A stretch of DNA of 64,000 nucleotides from a bacterium (lineage in GTDB: Bacteria; Hinthialibacterota; Hinthialibacteria; Hinthialibacterales; Hinthialibacteraceae), in assembly GCA_016125385.1 (NCBI GenBank), contig WGLV01000005.1, positions 124,001 through 188,000 on the forward strand, given 5' to 3'. Position 1 is the first letter of the stretch. Every line of letters starts with the position of its first letter. The position numbers were made by a program, and so were the translations under genes. The notes below the pieces were generated by a model. The model did not search any database. It saw nothing but the letters and a program-made list of their open reading frames with translations, and was not told where the DNA came from. This document shows, in pieces, positions 46,947 to 55,602 of this stretch.

Positions 46947-48638
46947 TCAGTTTGTGGATTCATCGGCGGGTGGCTGGTTGAACGCCGGATCCACGATTCG
47001 ATAGACGTCGAAGATTTCAAGAAATACGTCCTGCCCCAAGCGATATGGGATGTTCCGCCCCCAGATGCTGATGGTTCCATAGAAGCCGGCGCCCCAGAAG
47101 TTCTGAGATCGGACAGGGAGGGTCCCGTTATATTCCACCGATTCGATTTTGTCCTGGTGGGAGAGATAATCCGGGTTATCCGCCAGTGCGGCGCCTTTAT
47201 CAACCCGGTTGGGAACGATCAGAATATCACCTTCACGCGGCGCTTCGCCACCCCGGCGAAGTTGAGAAAACCCGGCTTCTTGCGCGTAAAACATCCAGCC
47301 CCAGTGCCCTGCGAACCAGACATGCCGATCGTCATTCGCCCAAGTCCGCTCAGCCTGGCGGGCGAATTCGCGATAGGTATTGGCGTACTCATAATCCGAC
47401 GCCTGGACCGCGGCGGCGAGAACGGTTTGAGCAATCAGCAGAACACTTAACAGAATGGTAAGCGTCTGATGAAAGCGAGGGGATGAATCACGCTGGAGAT
47501 AACGGATCGAGAGCAGCATCAACGGAGGCAATGCCGGCAAGAGGTGCCGAACCGCCTGAAATGGAACGAAGAGAACGGAAAACAAGACCGGCGCACATAG
47601 CCAGGCGAACAAAAACAGCGAATCGCGGCGTTCTTCACCCGCCCATTCCCACAAGAAAGCGATTCCCCTTCGGATAGAATCGAGCAGCAACAGGAGTATG
47701 ACCGCGAAACCGGTAAGCGCCCAGAACAGATATTCAAATCCCGCCAGATCGTCGAGATAAGATTCAATCGCAAAATATACGAGAGGCGTACTCGCACACA
47801 GGATCAGCAGCATGCTCCAGTCTCGCCGCCACACGGCCCTGACCAGTATTGCGGGGAAAATGAACAGGCAAGAGCCCACCACCAGAAACGCGCCATATAA
47901 TTTATCCTGCCAGGATATTCCTCCTTCGCTACGACGTTCGGACAATAAATATATGATATGAACGGCGTCATACATAACAACGTTTTGCAGGCACCACAGC
48001 GCCAATATCGCGATGATTGGCCATATCCAGACTATATGGCGTGGTTTATTCACAAAAAGCGGATACATCACCAGCAGGGGTAAGGTGATTATCGAGGAAT
48101 ATTTGGTCAGCGCCGCCAATCCGGACAAGACGGCGCCCCCAAAAAGAAGCCATCGCCGGTCGCGGTCGACTCCCAGAATAAATAACGCTACGCCCAAAGT
48201 CCCCAGCCCCACCGCCGGAACGTCGCGCATGACATTGCCGGAAACCACAACCGCCGGGCTGGTCAGAATAAACAACCAGGGCCACACAGAGCCATGACAG
48301 AACCGATCGCTCAACAACGCGGCGCCCCACCCCAGCATGAAAACAAACAGCATCATCGCCGCATGCAGCGCGATTTCGTTATATCCAAACAATGACACGA
48401 AAGGCGCGAGATAATAACTGAGCACCGGCGGGTTGGTGGTCACTTTCCAGAGAGGTTGCAACTGTCCGAACCAGTCGAAATCGGAGGCGAAGGGGTCGAG
48501 CGGATTTTGAATTATATTTTGTGAAGCGGCGAGAACCACCGTGTCATCGATATGAAAGGGTTTATTTAAAAACGGGATGGTGGTCAGCAGAACCAGCGCA
48601 ATTACGCCCCATGCCGTTCGTCTGGAAAGCCCAAGCAT
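46947..48638 (-). CDS. ArnT/PMT-like glycosyltransferase (GT39/GT83-type)
   Basis: A 563-residue polytopic membrane protein with about 11 helices. The first periplasmic loop has FHIDDTVVL with the acidic residues expected of the catalytic loop in GT-C enzymes, and the RDVPA motif (NVMRDVPAVGLGT) is present. Such enzymes use a polyprenyl-phosphate sugar made by GT2 enzymes like its neighbour and transfer it to lipid A, protein or polymer. A C-terminal periplasmic part follows (YRLGQDVFLEIFDVYRIVDP). ATG 48638 shares its A with the TGA of the GT2 gene (TGATG), so translation is coupled. Confidence 0.88.
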   Translation of the reverse strand: MLGLSRRTAWGVIALVLLTTIPFLNKPFHIDDTVVLAASQNIIQNPLDPFASDFDWFGQLQPLWKVTTNPPVLSYYLAPFVSLFGYNEIALHAAMMLFVFMLGWGAALLSDRFCHGSVWPWLFILTSPAVVVSGNVMRDVPAVGLGTLGVALFILGVDRDRRWLLFGGAVLSGLAALTKYSSIITLPLLVMYPLFVNKPRHIVWIWPIIAILALWCLQNVVMYDAVHIIYLLSERRSEGGISWQDKLYGAFLVVGSCLFIFPAILVRAVWRRDWSMLLILCASTPLVYFAIESYLDDLAGFEYLFWALTGFAVILLLLLDSIRRGIAFLWEWAGEERRDSLFLFAWLCAPVLFSVLFVPFQAVRHLLPALPPLMLLSIRYLQRDSSPRFHQTLTILLSVLLIAQTVLAAAVQASDYEYANTYREFARQAERTWANDDRHVWFAGHWGWMFYAQEAGFSQLRRGGEAPREGDILIVPNRVDKGAALADNPDYLSHQDKIESVEYNGTLPVRSQNFWGAGFYGTISIWGRNIPYRLGQDVFLEIFDVYRIVDPAFNQPPADESTN

Positions 48639-49645
48639 CAATCATCCAACCGTTCGTTTATGTAGTATGGGCGTTCGTCGCGACGGCGATAATATGTGAT
48701 TATCTCGGCGAACAGGCCAAGAAGTATCGAATGGACGCCAAGAAGAAAGGCGATCCCACCGATTCCAAGCGACCACAGCCCCGCCACGGAATGAACGAAA
48801 AAACCCAGAATCACACCGACCAGAATAAGCAGACTTCCCAAAGCGCTGAACAGGATTCCATATTTTCCGAACAGATGAGAGGGATTCTGGACGAAGCGAG
48901 TCAGCACGATCACGGTCGCGAAATCAAGCAATCCGCTGAAAATGCGTTCCGCGCCGAATTTACTGCGCCCCGATCGCCGGGGGTGATGAGTAACCGGCGT
49001 TTCAGCGATGCGGAACCCAAAATGCGCCGCCAGGACCGGAATGTAGCGGTGCATCTCGCCGTAAATCATGACTTTTTTGATGACCTCGCGGCGATAGGCC
49101 TTTAAGCCGCAATTAAAGTCATGCAGATGAATACCCGTCATGGATGAAACCGTCGCGTTAAATAATTTGGAAAACAGTTTTTTTGAAAGCGGGTCTTTCC
49201 GGTTCCGCTTCCAGCCTGAGACAAGATCGTACCCTTCATCCAATTTCGCGAGCAGAGAGGGCAGCTCGGCGGGGTCATCCTGCAGGTCGGCATCCATGGT
49301 GAATATAACATCGCCGCGCGCATGGTCAAAACCAGCCGCCAGCGCGGGCGATTTTCCCCGATTCACCCAAAAGCGGAATACGCGCACGCGGGAATCCCGT
49401 TCATGAAGCGATTTCATGACGTCGAACGAACCATCCGCGCTGCCGTCGTCGATCATCAGGAGCTCAAACGGCTTGCCGAGCGGAGTCAGCGCAACGCATA
49501 TCTGATCGTAGAGCGGTTCGAGCGTGTCACGTTCATCGAAGACGGGAATCACCACGGATATGTATGGTTTTTCTATGATGGAAATGATGCGTCTCCTCTC
49601 AATTCCGGCCAGAGAAATCTCTCGCCTACACGCGCAATTATACAA
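48638..49645 (-). CDS. Polyprenyl-phosphate glycosyltransferase, GT2 (DPM1/ArnC/GtrB-like)
   Basis: A 335-residue protein. The GT-A domain starts ISVVIPVFDERDTLEPLYDQ and has the donor motif DDGSADGS, the metal motif DADLQDDP and the family block VSGWKRNRKDP. Two C-terminal transmembrane helices follow (ILFSALGSLLILVGVILGFF; LWSLGIGGIAFLLGVHSIL). It should load a sugar from a nucleotide donor onto polyprenyl phosphate in the inner membrane. The start is uncertain: TTG 49643-49645 is the first in-frame standard start, but GAGGAG lies 5-8 bases before ATC/ATT codons at about 49583-49588, and homology begins only at KPYISVV. It is coupled to the ArnT-like gene. Confidence 0.9.
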   Translation of the reverse strand: MYNCACRREISLAGIERRRIISIIEKPYISVVIPVFDERDTLEPLYDQICVALTPLGKPFELLMIDDGSADGSFDVMKSLHERDSRVRVFRFWVNRGKSPALAAGFDHARGDVIFTMDADLQDDPAELPSLLAKLDEGYDLVSGWKRNRKDPLSKKLFSKLFNATVSSMTGIHLHDFNCGLKAYRREVIKKVMIYGEMHRYIPVLAAHFGFRIAETPVTHHPRRSGRSKFGAERIFSGLLDFATVIVLTRFVQNPSHLFGKYGILFSALGSLLILVGVILGFFVHSVAGLWSLGIGGIAFLLGVHSILLGLFAEIITYYRRRDERPYYINERLDD

Positions 49646-49753
49646 AAAGGCGATTCACCTATAAGGGATATCGGTTTTAGCTGACAGGCGGCTAATCGGG
49701 GTGACGATAGAAAAATCGGTGTGATTCAGATGATATATTTCTGATGAGAGAGA

Positions 49754-50776
49754 TCAGGTCATCATTTCGTCGGCGCCGCCGCGATTGATGATGATTTCGC
49801 CGGATTCTTCAAGCCGGCGGATAATGGCGACGATTTTCTGTTGAGCTTCTTCAACCTGTTTGACGCGCACCGGCCCCATGAACTCCATGTCTTCACGGAT
49901 GTTGTCGGCGGCGCGGGAGGAGACGTTGCTGAAGATTTTTGTTTTGACTTCTTCGTTGCCGCCTTTTAACGCAACGGCAAGTTCTTTCATGTCGACTTCG
50001 CGCAGCACCTGCTGAATGGCGCGGTCGTCGAGCAGAATGACGTCGTCGAAGGTGAACATCAGTTTTTTGATTTCGACAGCGAGTTCCTGGTTTTCTTCTT
50101 CCAGCGTTTCGAGGATCGATTTTTCCGTGGCGCGGTCAACGCGGTTCAGCAATTCAGCAAGAGCCTCGATACCACCCGCGACGGAGAATTCCTGTGAGAG
50201 AACGGTGGCGATTTTGCGTTCGAGCACGCGCTCGACTTCAGAGATGATCTCCGGCGACGTTTGATCCATCGTCGCGATGCGCAACGCGACCTCGGTTTGC
50301 ATTTCAGGCGGCAGAGCGGACATAATGACGGCCGACTGGTCGTATTCGAGGTGCGCGAGAATCAGGGCGACTGTCTGAGGGTGTTCGCTCTGAATGAAGT
50401 TGAGCAGATGGTTGGGATCGACTTTTTTCAGGAAGTCAAACGGCGTCCCCTGCAGCATGCCCTGAAGGCGTTCGATGATTTCCATCGCCTTGCCGGGGCC
50501 AAGGGCTTTTTCAAGAATTTCACGCGCTGTTGAGATACCACCGTGGCTGACGTACTGTTTGGCCATCGCGGTGTGATAAAACTCTTCGATGACCTGCGTC
50601 GTCAGTTCCTGCGGCACGTTGCCGATATTCGCCACTTCGAGGGTGATCTGCTCGATTTCTTCATCGGACAGGCAGCGATACACATCGGCGGAAATGTCGG
50701 GCCCCAGAGTGATCATGAGGATCGCCGCTTTTTTCCGTCCAGACAGTTTCGCTTTTTCTTTCGCGCCTCGAACCAT
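49754..50776 (-). CDS. fliG: Flagellar motor switch protein FliG
   Basis: A 340-residue protein of normal FliG length. The N-terminal region (RKKAAILMITLGPDISADVY) contacts FliF; the middle domain carries the EHPQT motif at residues 131-135 with the hydrophobic patch QTVALILAHL. The C-terminal torque-generating domain has KKLMFTFDDVILLDDRAIQ and the charged helix REVDMKELAVALKGG. It sits on the cytoplasmic face of the motor and sets rotation direction. No other flagellar structural gene lies beside it; its neighbours are a GT2 gene and an AT-hook gene, so it is detached from the usual fliF-fliG-fliH cluster. Confidence 0.97.
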   Translation of the reverse strand: MVRGAKEKAKLSGRKKAAILMITLGPDISADVYRCLSDEEIEQITLEVANIGNVPQELTTQVIEEFYHTAMAKQYVSHGGISTAREILEKALGPGKAMEIIERLQGMLQGTPFDFLKKVDPNHLLNFIQSEHPQTVALILAHLEYDQSAVIMSALPPEMQTEVALRIATMDQTSPEIISEVERVLERKIATVLSQEFSVAGGIEALAELLNRVDRATEKSILETLEEENQELAVEIKKLMFTFDDVILLDDRAIQQVLREVDMKELAVALKGGNEEVKTKIFSNVSSRAADNIREDMEFMGPVRVKQVEEAQQKIVAIIRRLEESGEIIINRGGADEMMT

Positions 50777-50926
50777 GATTTTTCAGTCTAAATACTTTCG
50801 CTTAATCTGTATTGAGCGGCGTCGGCAAGCAGACCTCACCCTTTATAGGGTGTTATCGGCCAATACTGAAAATGATAAATGCTTTTTTGATTTTTCGTAA
50901 GCAATTTGTTATCAGGCCCATCGAAT

Positions 50927-50959
50927 AAAAAACCCCCGATCCGTGGGATCGAGGGTTTT
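50927..50959 (-). terminator. Terminator of the AT-hook protein gene
   Basis: On the minus strand the stem CAAAACCCTCGATCC with loop CAC pairs with GGATCGGGGGTTTTTT. It lies 24 bp after the stop of the AT-hook gene and before fliG, so it insulates fliG from upstream transcription. Confidence 0.85.
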
Positions 50960-50982
50960 GAGCCAATCTGAAGATGGTTTGA

Positions 50983-51480
50983 TTACTTCAGGGCGTACAA
51001 GCCGCGGCCCGATTTTTTGACGAGGCCTTTGTCAACCTGCTTTTTCAATTCGAGGTACAGCACGCGGCGCGGGTCTTTGCTTTTTGATTTGTAGCCTTTT
51101 TCCTGCAAGCCCTTCATAATCGCTTCGACGCCCTGCGGTTCTTTTCCTAACACTTCAAGCAAGAAATCTTTCAACGATTTGGCGGCGCGCTTGCCGCGAG
51201 GGGCGCCTGCCTTGGCGGGGCGGCCTCGTTTGCCGGTTCCCGGCGGGCGGCCGCGCTTGCCGGTTCCAGCGGGACGTCCCGGTTTGCGTCCCCGGCGTTT
51301 GGGCTGACTCATGGCTCCGGAAACGGCGCCGCTGACGGATTGGGTGAACGATTCCACCGCATTTCGGAACGGTTGAATTTTTTCATCCGCTTCCATCGTC
51401 GCCTTGTCTTTGACGAGAGCGAGCAATTCGTCAAGAGAGTAGGTGCTGAGAATGGTATTGGCACTTGGTTTTGCTGGCAT
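50983..51480 (-). CDS. AT-hook/histone H1-like DNA-binding protein
   Basis: A 165-residue basic protein. The middle has three AT-hook-type motifs (RGRKPGRP, KRGRPPG, KRGRPAK), which bind AT-rich minor grooves. The C-terminal 60 residues (SLKDFLLEVLGKEPQGVEAI, then MKGLQEKGYKSKSKDPRRV and GLVKKSGRGLYALK) look like a winged helix of the HARE-HTH or histone-H1 sort. The N-terminal 60 residues (YSLDELLALVKDKATMEADE) are helical. A nucleoid-associated or regulatory role is inferred. GGAAGGG precedes ATG 51480 and a strong terminator follows, so it is a single-gene unit. Confidence 0.8.
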   Translation of the reverse strand: MPAKPSANTILSTYSLDELLALVKDKATMEADEKIQPFRNAVESFTQSVSGAVSGAMSQPKRRGRKPGRPAGTGKRGRPPGTGKRGRPAKAGAPRGKRAAKSLKDFLLEVLGKEPQGVEAIMKGLQEKGYKSKSKDPRRVLYLELKKQVDKGLVKKSGRGLYALK

Positions 51481-52320
51481 TGATATTCCCTTCCTCTATT
51501 TGTCGTGTTGATTCTATTTTATTGATTCAATTCGATCAAATTATAGGCCAGTTATTGTAGTTGTCCATACAATAATATGAATATTTTCACATTTTTTGCT
51601 TGATTGGGGTTGTATTTTAATATTTTTCGCGCAATCGACCGGATTTCAGCACAAAAATCAAGATAATCCAGTGCTGTATTTAATCTGTTATAAAAAACGC
51701 GGTAAACGTCATGATGCCACTTTCTTTCAACTTTACTCATCATCCATTCACATGGATACAGATCGATTTGGAGGAAAGCCAAACATGGAACGGATAATTT
51801 TTATTGACATACTGGTTGAATAAAGAACTATCCGGCAGTGGATCATAGTGTCACATGCGAAGCCATTATCCGGTTAATTCTCTCGGAGAAGGATGAAATG
51901 GTTACGTCGAAAAATGTACGGCTTTCTCTTATCAATGCCCAAGCCATCGCGTCATCATTTTTCTGTATACATCTGCTTCAAGAAGTGATTATTTACAGAT
52001 TCAACATGTTGATTTAATCTTTAGGATCCATGAAAAGATATGGGACGCTTTATCCAGCATTTAACCGTTTTTTTTATTCTTCTATCGCACAATTCTCTCA
52101 CTTCTCCGCTGCGTGGATAACGCAAAAAGATAAACATTTGTTCAGCACAAAAACTCCCAAAGGCATCCATTTTTCTGATAAATTAATCACTTTCGGTGAA
52201 ACAATTGACTTGTCAGGAAGAGTTTGTTAGGGTTCCGGCAAGATTGCCGAGTCTCATGTTACTGCCCATACGAACTGATATCTCAACTCGTTAAAGCACG
52301 GCCGCCAAGGAATCATTTTC
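51481..52320. other. 840-bp AT-rich gene-free region upstream of the sugar transporter genes
   Basis: I find no gene I can support here. The DNA is AT-rich. Two tiny frames have good leaders: ATG 51785 after TTGGAGGAAAG encodes only MERIIFIDILVE, and ATG 51898 after GGAGAAGGATGAA encodes about 39 residues with no family resemblance. Either could be a leader peptide, but composition does not prove coding. The region should hold the promoters of the AT-hook gene and of the transporter operon. Confidence 0.45.
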
Positions 52321-53373
52321 ATGTCCCATTTGCATCGCGCGCTGGATCTTCTGGGGATCGCCATCATCTTCGCCCTGCTCTGTATTTTTTTCAGCATTCT
52401 TTCGGACCTGTTTCCTACCCTGAATAACATTTCATATCTTCTAATTCACGCCTCCGTCAACATCATTATCGCGACGGGGATGACATTTGTAATCAGCGCG
52501 GCGGAAATCGATTTATCGGTTGGTTCGCTCATGGCGGTTTGCGGTATGGTTACGGCGCTTTTGCTGAAAATCGATCCAGCAACCGGGACGAATATTCCCG
52601 CATCAGCGGCATCAGCGATGCTTAGCTATTTTCCCGATTTGTTTCCTGGAGCGATCAGCTGGTGGATTCTTTCCACCATTATTTTTCTCGCGATCGCCCT
52701 GGCGCCTGGAGTAATCGCGGGTGGATTAACCGGTTTGATCGTAGTGTATTTCGGCGTGCCCAGTTTTATCGTTACGCTCGGCTTTATGCTGATCTTGCGC
52801 GGGCTGGCCCGTTATATGACAAACGCCGCCCCCATTACCGGCTTGCCAATCGTATTTTTCAGCGTTGGCACCGGATCGTTGTTCGAAATCGGCGATTTCA
52901 GATTCGCTTACAGCGTTGCGATCGCTTTATCCGTCGCGGCGGTGGGCGCCATCACGCTGGCCTGGACGCGGTTCGGCAGGCGCGTTCTCGCTGTGGGCGG
53001 CAATCTGGAAGCATCGTTTCTCAGCGGGGTCCCCGTTGGAAAAACGCGGCTGATGGTCTTCGTCGTATCCGGGTTTTGTACGGCGATCGCCGCAATCATA
53101 CAAACTTCGCGGCTATCCATCGGCGATCCCAACGCCGGCGAGGGGTATGAACTCGATGCGATCGCCGCGGTTATCATCGGCGGCACGAGCCTGTTCGGGG
53201 GAAAGGGCACCGTAATTGGTTCTCTGTTCGGCGCGTTGATCATCGCCGTCCTGCGTAATGGATTGGACTTAATGAGCGTCACCGACCATGTCAAGCAGAT
53301 GGTGATCGGGGGAATGATCATCTTCGCCGTTCTGCTCGATTATTACCGGAGACGTTTGTACGCAAGAGCCTGA
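52321..53373 (+). CDS. ABC transporter permease, ribose/simple-sugar type (RbsC-like)
   Basis: A 350-residue inner-membrane permease of the BPD_transp_2 family with about 8-10 helices. Visible family blocks: ATGMTFVISAAEIDLSVGSL (the canonical TxVIxxGxIDLSVGS motif), GVIAGGLTGLIVVYFGVPSF, IVTLGFMLILRGLA and DAIAAVIIGGTSLFGGKGTV with the coupling-helix region. It should move ribose or a similar sugar into the cell with a binding protein and an ATPase. The ATPase (RbsA) is not adjacent. ATG 52321 follows AAGGAATC. Confidence 0.93.
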   Translation: MSHLHRALDLLGIAIIFALLCIFFSILSDLFPTLNNISYLLIHASVNIIIATGMTFVISAAEIDLSVGSLMAVCGMVTALLLKIDPATGTNIPASAASAMLSYFPDLFPGAISWWILSTIIFLAIALAPGVIAGGLTGLIVVYFGVPSFIVTLGFMLILRGLARYMTNAAPITGLPIVFFSVGTGSLFEIGDFRFAYSVAIALSVAAVGAITLAWTRFGRRVLAVGGNLEASFLSGVPVGKTRLMVFVVSGFCTAIAAIIQTSRLSIGDPNAGEGYELDAIAAVIIGGTSLFGGKGTVIGSLFGALIIAVLRNGLDLMSVTDHVKQMVIGGMIIFAVLLDYYRRRLYARA

Positions 53374-53604
53374 AGATTCCATATCAATCATTGCGCATCG
53401 CCTCTTATTCTTCACCGCTTCAGGCTGCACTTTTCACTCAAACCATGATATTTTCGACGCCAAAGAAGCGGGCGGACTCAATGCGGCGCAACTCATCTTT
53501 CTCTGATGGGTTCCGTTGACAGGTCTATGATCAATTGTGCTGTGAACATTTCGCTCACCGCTTCAACCATGATTCAGTCACCTTAATTCGCGGGAGGATC
53601 CATC

Positions 53605-54546
53605 GTGAAACGCAGAACCGTATTGCATAGCATGACCGCTCTTGCGGCGGCCGCAGGAGTTCCCGCCATCGCGCAAGGAAAGAAATACAAAATCGCGCTG
53701 GTCATGAAAGCGCTTTCAAATCCATTTTTTCACGCCATGGAAGTCGGCGCGCGCGAAGAAGCGGATCGCCTTGGCGTAGAGTTTTTCGTTCAAGGGACGA
53801 ACAAAGAGACCGACATCACTCAGCAGATCAGCATTGTGGAAAATTTTATCACACGGCGAGTCGACGCCATCGTCATCGCGCCCGCCAGTTCCACGGCGCT
53901 CGTCCCTCCCCTGTTTCGCGCCCAGGCGCAAGGCATCTATGTTGTGAACATTGATAATCCACTTGATGAAGCCGCCAAAAAGCAAATGAACCTGCAATGT
54001 CCGTTCATCGGTTCGGATAATGCGCTGGGCGCTTCGCTGGCTTGTCACGATCTGGTGGCGGCGATGGGTGGGCGCGGCGACGTAGCGATTCTGGAAGGGA
54101 TTCCCGGCGTGATCAACGCGGAGTTGCGCAAGCAGGGCGCCATGAGAATATTTGACGCGGAGCCTGAAATTAAAGTGGTCGCATCACAAACGGCGGAATG
54201 GGAAACCGAGCAGGCGTATCAGGCGTTCACAAACATGCTGACCGCTCATCCAACCATCAAAGGACTCTTCGCCGCGAATGACAGCATGGCGCTGGGCGCA
54301 ATCCGCGCCATCGACGCCGCCGGCAAGACGGGACAAATCGCCGTGACTTCGTACGACAATCTCGAAGCCGCTCAAGAAGCCGTGCTGGCGGGCAAGATCA
54401 TTTCGACCATCGATCAACATCCGGAATTGATGGGCGCCTACGGCGTCCGTGCGGCGAAAGATCACCTGGATGGGAAGGAAGTCGCCGCAACGATTTCGAC
54501 TCCACTGGACGTCGTTGATTTCCGCCGATTGACGTTGAAACTGTAG
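53605..54546 (+). CDS. Sugar-binding periplasmic protein (RbsB-like)
   Basis: A 313-residue exported protein. The leader KRRTVLHSMTALAAAAGVPA is Tat-like with two arginines, cleaved probably after AIAQG. The mature part is a type I periplasmic binding fold: KYKIALVMKALSNPFFHAME, FITRRVDAIVIAPASS, YVVNIDNPLD, FAANDSMALGAIRAI and SYDNLEAA. These match ribose/xylose/inositol binders. The start is GTG 53605 after GGGAGGATCC. It lies 231 bp after the permease with no gene between. Ligand is not decided. Confidence 0.92.
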   Translation: MKRRTVLHSMTALAAAAGVPAIAQGKKYKIALVMKALSNPFFHAMEVGAREEADRLGVEFFVQGTNKETDITQQISIVENFITRRVDAIVIAPASSTALVPPLFRAQAQGIYVVNIDNPLDEAAKKQMNLQCPFIGSDNALGASLACHDLVAAMGGRGDVAILEGIPGVINAELRKQGAMRIFDAEPEIKVVASQTAEWETEQAYQAFTNMLTAHPTIKGLFAANDSMALGAIRAIDAAGKTGQIAVTSYDNLEAAQEAVLAGKIISTIDQHPELMGAYGVRAAKDHLDGKEVAATISTPLDVVDFRRLTLKL

Positions 54547-54563
54547 CATCGAGGATCAAGGGC

Positions 54564-55475
54564 ATGAAACGGATTTTCGTCGCCGGCAGTTCTAACACAG
54601 ACCTGATCGTACAATGCGACCGGCTGCCCGGGCCCGGTGAAACCGTGCTGGGAGGCGACCTGGTACGCGCGCAGGGAGGAAAAGGCGCCAATCAGGCGGT
54701 CGCCGCCGCCCGGTTGGGAGGTCAGGTGACCTTTTTCTGCCGCGTCGGCGAGGATGGTTTTGGTGAAGCAAGCCTGGCGGCGTATCAAAGCGAAGGGATC
54801 GATACGCGTTTTTGCGTCAAAGATAAAAGCGCGGCATCCGGCGCGGCGTTGATTCTGGTGGATCGGGCCGGAGAAAACTCGATCGCCGTCGCGCCGGGGG
54901 CGAACGCTAACCTGTCTCCACGGGACGTGGAGCCTTTGCAGGACGAGGTACAGGAAGGCGATCTGATTCTCCTGCAGCTGGAGATTCCCATCTCCACGGT
55001 TCGACGGGCGGCGGAAATCGGTTACGCAAAAGGCGCACGGGTAATACTCGACCCCGCGCCCGCGCCCGAGGCGGGATTGCCGGCCTCACTTCTATCGATG
55101 CTGGATACGATCACGCCCAATCAACACGAAGCCGATTTATTGTGCGGTTCAATCAGTTCGAATCAGGGACCGGAAACACTGCTTGAACGAGGCGTCAAAC
55201 AAGTCATCGTTACGATGGACCGGGAAGGATGCCGGTTAATCAGCTCCACCGGTTCAAGATCTTTTCCCGCTTACCCTGTACAGGCCGTCGATTCCACTGC
55301 GGCGGGCGATGCGTTCGCAGGGGCCTTCGCCGTGGGACTGGCCGAAGGCTTTAACATCGATAACGCCATCAGCTGGGCCCAGCAAGCGGCGGCGTTATCA
55401 GTTACCCGCATGGGAGCGCAGCCGTCGCTGCCAACAAGAAAAGAACTGTTGACATACGATTTCCATACCGGATAA
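54564..55475 (+). CDS. rbsK: Ribokinase
   Basis: A 303-residue PfkB-family kinase. It has the N-terminal GSSNTDLIVQCDRLPGPGE and GGKGANQAVAAARLGG, the signature near the C-terminus DSTAAGDAFAGAFAVG with the catalytic Asp of AGDAF, and the nucleotide region NQHEADLL. It should phosphorylate ribose, or a close sugar, after uptake by the adjacent transporter. It starts 17 bp after the binding-protein gene with GAGGATCAAGG upstream, so the two are co-transcribed. Confidence 0.93.
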   Translation: MKRIFVAGSSNTDLIVQCDRLPGPGETVLGGDLVRAQGGKGANQAVAAARLGGQVTFFCRVGEDGFGEASLAAYQSEGIDTRFCVKDKSAASGAALILVDRAGENSIAVAPGANANLSPRDVEPLQDEVQEGDLILLQLEIPISTVRRAAEIGYAKGARVILDPAPAPEAGLPASLLSMLDTITPNQHEADLLCGSISSNQGPETLLERGVKQVIVTMDREGCRLISSTGSRSFPAYPVQAVDSTAAGDAFAGAFAVGLAEGFNIDNAISWAQQAAALSVTRMGAQPSLPTRKELLTYDFHTG

Positions 55476-55527
55476 ATTGTTTTCTTTTCTATTGATCGGC
55501 GCCCCCCACAATGTGAATATCAAACGG

Positions 55528-55561
55528 AATCCGGTGGACTCTTATTCGGGTCCACCGGATT
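55528..55561. terminator. Terminator-like hairpin between ribokinase and the beta-helix gene
   Basis: A perfect 12-bp stem AATCCGGTGGAC, loop of 10, GTCCACCGGATT. It lies between two convergent genes. The T tract after it is short (TATTGTTG), so efficiency is uncertain. Confidence 0.7.
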
Positions 55562-55602
55562 ATTGTTGTCAAGCGATTTTCGATGGCCGCAACCGCGAAA
55601 GT

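Noticed and set aside
51552-51782. A 76-residue open frame on the minus strand in the AT-rich region
   Set aside because: No ribosome binding site, AT-driven composition and no family pattern.
52030-52230. A 66-residue plus-strand frame before the transporter permease
   Set aside because: No good leader and composition like translated non-coding DNA.
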